Positions 33,143 through 35,277 of a DNA stretch of 35,277 nt are shown piece by piece (within the stretch, counting starts at the first letter, position 1; every line of letters begins with the position of its first letter). The notes under the pieces are model-generated. The model was not told the origin of the DNA. It ran no database searches and saw only the letters and a list, made by a program, of their open reading frames with translations. The stretch is from a virus. A program made the translations under genes and the position numbers. The stretch covers positions 1 to 35,277 of the IMG/VR virus record IMGVR_UViG_3300037584_003289; one strand, 5' to 3'.

Positions 33143-33748
33143 ATGTCATTTTTATCCGACAGAGCCAGAGAGGAAGGCAGTAAGTCTTCTAACTCTACAG
33201 ACAATTATCTGAATCCATCCAAATTGGAGGATGGTGACTCAGTACGTTTCTGTTTATTACAAGAAAATCCCATTGATTTCTTCGAGGTTTGGGGATCTCT
33301 AACTGAAGACCCCACAAAATCTCGCCCATACAGATTTGAAGGAGATCCAACTCCAGAAGATATATCTGAAGCAATGGGCACTGAAGCTACCAGAAGATTG
33401 AACTTTGATGGTACTGCTCCAGATCCTGCAAAGTTAGCTATTGCAATTGCGATATATAACTACGATGCTGGAAGAGTTCAAGTCCTCCAGTTCAGTCAAA
33501 AGACTCTGATTACACAGTTAGATCAGATTGCTCAGATGGAAGATTATAGAGATGATCTTCTTGCTTTTGACTTCTCTCTTAGTAGGACAGGCGTTAAAAA
33601 AGACACCAAATACTCTCTTATCTGTGTTCCTCAAAGAAAGAACGCTAAAAAAGAAAAGGAAGAGGCATGGGAGCAGGTTAAAGCGGATGGCTTCGATATA
33701 TACCGTCTTATTGATGGAACGGACCCATTCAAACCACCAACTGCTTAG
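33143..33748 (+). CDS. Putative single-strand DNA-binding protein
   Basis: 201 residues from ATG 33143 (MSFLSDRAREEGSKSSNSTD); ATG 33095 would add 16 residues. Features are KLEDGDSVRFCLL with EFFEVWG-like DFFEVWG, TPEDISEAMG, AIAIYNYDAGRVQVLQFSQK, and EDYRDDLLAFDFSLSRTG. These are arranged like the phage OB-fold proteins placed beside replication and nuclease genes. The C-terminus is charged. It diverges from the primase-helicase and precedes the nuclease, supporting a DNA-metabolism role. The function is inferred. Confidence 0.55.
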   Translation: MSFLSDRAREEGSKSSNSTDNYLNPSKLEDGDSVRFCLLQENPIDFFEVWGSLTEDPTKSRPYRFEGDPTPEDISEAMGTEATRRLNFDGTAPDPAKLAIAIAIYNYDAGRVQVLQFSQKTLITQLDQIAQMEDYRDDLLAFDFSLSRTGVKKDTKYSLICVPQRKNAKKEKEEAWEQVKADGFDIYRLIDGTDPFKPPTA

Positions 33749-33754
33749 TCACTT

Positions 33755-33783
33755 AGGGGCCATTCATCGGCCCCTTTCTTTTT
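33755..33783 (+). terminator. Rho-independent terminator after the SSB-like gene
   Basis: AGGGGCC and GGCCCCT form a 7-bp stem around the 7-base loop ATTCATC, followed by TTCTTTTT. It starts 7 bases after the stop codon. The loop region reads CCATTCAT, the same octamer repeated in the nuclease gene downstream. Confidence 0.88.
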
Positions 33784-33806
33784 AGCTATTTTATGGTAAA
33801 CTAATT

Positions 33807-34682
33807 ATGGGAACGTGTATCTTAATGCCTACTAATGTCACCTTGGACACTCAAAACGCATTGGCAGGACTAAGGAAATGGCAACTGGAGCGTGATGACT
33901 CCAACACAATATATCCGCACCGTGTATATAGAGATAAAGAAGGCAAGATATATAGCTCAGTTACTCATATCCTTAATCAAACAGCTCCCAAAGAACAAAA
34001 AGATGCCCTGGAACGTTGGCTATCACGCCCTAACAGCCCTGCTGAACGTGATCTTGCCGCCCAAAGAGGAACGTACGCACATGGTCACGCCGAATATATC
34101 CTTAAAACCACGGCAAAGTTGGCAAGACAAACAGCGAATAAGCGAGGAGTTTGGACCACTGGAGGCGATTGCCTGGAACGTGCCCCTTCAAAAATCACGG
34201 CATGGGCAATGCAAAAAGCAATTAAAAATGCCCCTAAAGTCAACTTTTCCGCTAGTGGGTACGCCAGAGGTCTACGGACTTTTATAGAAGCAAACGTTAC
34301 TGCCATTCATGCCGTAGAATTTTCCATTCATTACACACCAAACGCCATTCATAACGGTAAAAATCCCATTCATGGATTTGCTGGAACGTGCGATTGCATG
34401 GTGGACATCCAGGGTGAGGGGCCATTCATAGTTGATTGGAAAACTAGCCAGAATAAAAGAACAGAAGAAATGTATGAAAGCTATAAAGATCAACTTGGAG
34501 CGTATTCACTAGGATTAACCCGCCTCACTGACATTCAACCCAAAGGAGCTGTAGTTGTCTGTGCTAGAAGATCGGGTGAACCTGACGTTAAATTTTTGAA
34601 TGATATACAGCTAAAACAACATCAACAGAATTATCTGGAACGTTTCAGTCAATATTTGTCGAACTTGAGTTTGCCAGAATAA
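33807..34682 (+). CDS. RecB/Cas4-like PD-(D/E)XK exonuclease
   Basis: 291 residues from ATG 33807; ATG 33825 (MPTNVTLD) is an alternative start. The N-terminal half has SSVTHILNQTAP and AAQRGTYAHGHAEYIL, with a His often involved in the active site. The core is GFAGTCDCMVDIQGEG, then FIVDWKTS, and a YKDQLGAYSLGL helix, giving the Asp, Asp-x-Lys and Gln/Tyr set of RecB-type nucleases. It probably processes DNA ends for recombination or packaging. The gene is unusually rich in the TGGARCGT motif and contains the 21-bp CCATTCAT array. Confidence 0.82.
   Translation: MGTCILMPTNVTLDTQNALAGLRKWQLERDDSNTIYPHRVYRDKEGKIYSSVTHILNQTAPKEQKDALERWLSRPNSPAERDLAAQRGTYAHGHAEYILKTTAKLARQTANKRGVWTTGGDCLERAPSKITAWAMQKAIKNAPKVNFSASGYARGLRTFIEANVTAIHAVEFSIHYTPNAIHNGKNPIHGFAGTCDCMVDIQGEGPFIVDWKTSQNKRTEEMYESYKDQLGAYSLGLTRLTDIQPKGAVVVCARRSGEPDVKFLNDIQLKQHQQNYLERFSQYLSNLSLPE
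34303..34429 (+). repeat. CCATTCAT array with 21-bp spacing
   Basis: The octamer starts at 34303, 34324, 34345 and 34366, exactly 21 bp apart, and again at 34422. The first four encode a 7-residue periodic x-I-H pattern (AIH, SIH, AIH, PIH). The fifth is in another codon phase (GPFI). A sixth copy lies at 33760 in the terminator loop. The spacing of two DNA turns is typical of iterons. Confidence 0.6.
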
Positions 34683-34753
34683 AAAATGACCAAAAAGTTC
34701 ACCAAAGTCGAGCAAATTTCAACTCTAAAAAAGTAAAAAATGTTGCGGATAAA

Positions 34754-34789
34754 GTGTAAAAATGTAGTATATATGTACTACATTTACAC
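34754..34789. repeat. Inverted repeat between convergent genes
   Basis: The inner arms AAATGTAGTA and TACTACATTT are 10 bp around TATATG. The outer GTGT/ACAC pairs after a two-base bulge. It sits between the nuclease stop (34682) and the minus-strand stop at 34789. It may be a two-way terminator, though the T-tracts are poor, or a protein site. Confidence 0.5.
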
Positions 34790-35115
34790 TATGTAATATA
34801 TGGTCTCTCTATACAAATAGTGTCGAATTTGTAAAAAATATCATTCATAGCTTGTTTTTCTGTTTTAAAAGGGCCATTAACTTTTCTAATACTTGCCTGG
34901 TAATCGTTTACAAATCTTCTATAACCATTATTTGAGTAGTGTCTGTAAGTGGGAAAATATGCATTCATTCTGCCTTGAATCTCTTCAAACTCCCATTTTG
35001 GCACGTGTAACTCCCAGTAATACCCAGGATTAAAAGGGATATATTCGTTTTCATCTAATAAAAGATTGGCTCCTTTTTTCCATGAATCGGAGTAATAGAT
35101 TTCTACTTTTCTCAT
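34789..35115 (-). CDS. Hypothetical aromatic-rich protein
   Basis: A 108-residue protein (MRKVEIYYSDSWKKGANLLL, YIPFNPGYYWELHVPKWEFE, AYFPTYRHYSNNGYRRFVND) with an unusually high Tyr/Phe/Trp content and a C-terminal FYKFDTICIERPYIT. The start overlaps the upstream stop as ATGA. No domain was recognised. Confidence 0.55.
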   Translation of the reverse strand: MRKVEIYYSDSWKKGANLLLDENEYIPFNPGYYWELHVPKWEFEEIQGRMNAYFPTYRHYSNNGYRRFVNDYQASIRKVNGPFKTEKQAMNDIFYKFDTICIERPYIT

Positions 35116-35261
35116 TTGTGTAAAGAATTTCTTTGGGCTGGAGTGAGGGCAGAGTCATAATAATCCTGCGATTCAAGATCTAATCTCATTTGCTCCAGCT
35201 CTTCTGGCGTTGGCTCGTATGCTTCAAGACCTTCCAAAAATTTTTGTTCTGTGGGGTCCAT
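35112..35261 (-). CDS. 49-residue acidic protein
   Basis: MDPTEQKFLEGLEAYEPTPE, then a helical ELEQMRLDLESQ stretch and ALTPAQRNSLHK. TTGGAGG precedes the ATG as a strong Shine-Dalgarno sequence, and the stop overlaps the next start by four bases. It is probably the first gene of a small minus-strand operon at the window edge. Function unknown. Confidence 0.6.
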   Translation of the reverse strand: MDPTEQKFLEGLEAYEPTPEELEQMRLDLESQDYYDSALTPAQRNSLHK

Positions 35262-35277
35262 TAATCTGCCTCCAAGT

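Larger units (their letters stand above)
3604..34643 (+). repeat. Dispersed, strand-biased octamer TGGARCGT
   Basis: Plus-strand copies of TGGAACGT start at 3604, 10469, 11324, 14128, 15959, 20644, 23378, 25230, 32790, 34009, 34174, 34382 and 34636. Copies of TGGAGCGT start at 7973, 18640, 22210, 24449, 26051, 26495, 28964, 29817, 32513, 33886 and 34496. Only four complements were found, at 2580, 9675, 20540 and 21634. The base before is C in about half of the copies. Counts are by eye. Confidence 0.6.

Noticed and set aside
34272-34493. Minus-strand frame with repeated MNG triplets
   Set aside because: It is the mirror of the CCATTCAT array in the nuclease gene; the nuclease frame has real catalytic motifs.

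Overview
The window is a near-contiguous piece of a tailed double-stranded DNA phage genome with a long, lambda-like tail (siphovirus type). It opens inside the major capsid gene and closes just upstream of a small minus-strand gene pair. The tail fibres carry LYYDNSKKLET-type repeats. They are followed by small accessory genes, a secreted/membrane-protein cassette, and a polA plus primase-helicase replication module. This combination fits a phage of marine picocyanobacteria (Synechococcus/Prochlorococcus). That host assignment is inference: no host-derived photosynthesis gene, tRNA or integrase is visible. No rRNA, tRNA, IS element or CRISPR array was recognised.

Layout. 1-3.4 kb (+): capsid protein, a strong terminator, then the head-tail joining genes, the tail terminator, and a G/GT-type tail chaperone with a probable programmed +1 frameshift. 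3.4-12.2 kb (+): tape measure and the lambda-order tail-tip genes M, L, K, I and J. 12.2-21.2 kb (+): a tail-fibre/receptor-binding array. It includes an oxygenase-like/tail-chaperone fusion, a fibre with an S74 self-cleaving chaperone, a repeat fibre, and small accessory proteins. 21.3-24.4 kb: two plus-strand membrane proteins facing a tightly overlapping minus-strand cassette of secreted and membrane proteins, including a 31-residue membrane peptide. 24.4-25.6 kb (+): small genes around a hairpin-rich intergenic patch. 25.6-33.0 kb (-): a small-gene cluster (zinc ribbon, ribbon-helix-helix) and the replication module (DNA polymerase I, zinc-finger protein, primase-helicase). 33.1-34.7 kb (+): a probable single-strand DNA-binding protein and a RecB/Cas4-like nuclease. 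34.8-35.3 kb (-): two small coupled genes.

Two DNA-level signals stand out. First, the octamer TGGARCGT occurs 24 times on the plus strand and 4 times on the minus strand in my hand scan. It keeps the same polarity inside genes read from the minus strand, where it falls in all three codon phases. This looks like a polar sequence such as a Chi-like recombination or packaging motif. Second, the nuclease gene carries four copies of CCATTCAT at exactly 21-bp steps. A fifth copy lies in another reading frame and a sixth in the loop of the terminator just upstream of that gene. This resembles an iteron array.

Lysis genes were not recognised with confidence; one or two small membrane proteins at 23.9-25.2 kb are holin candidates only.
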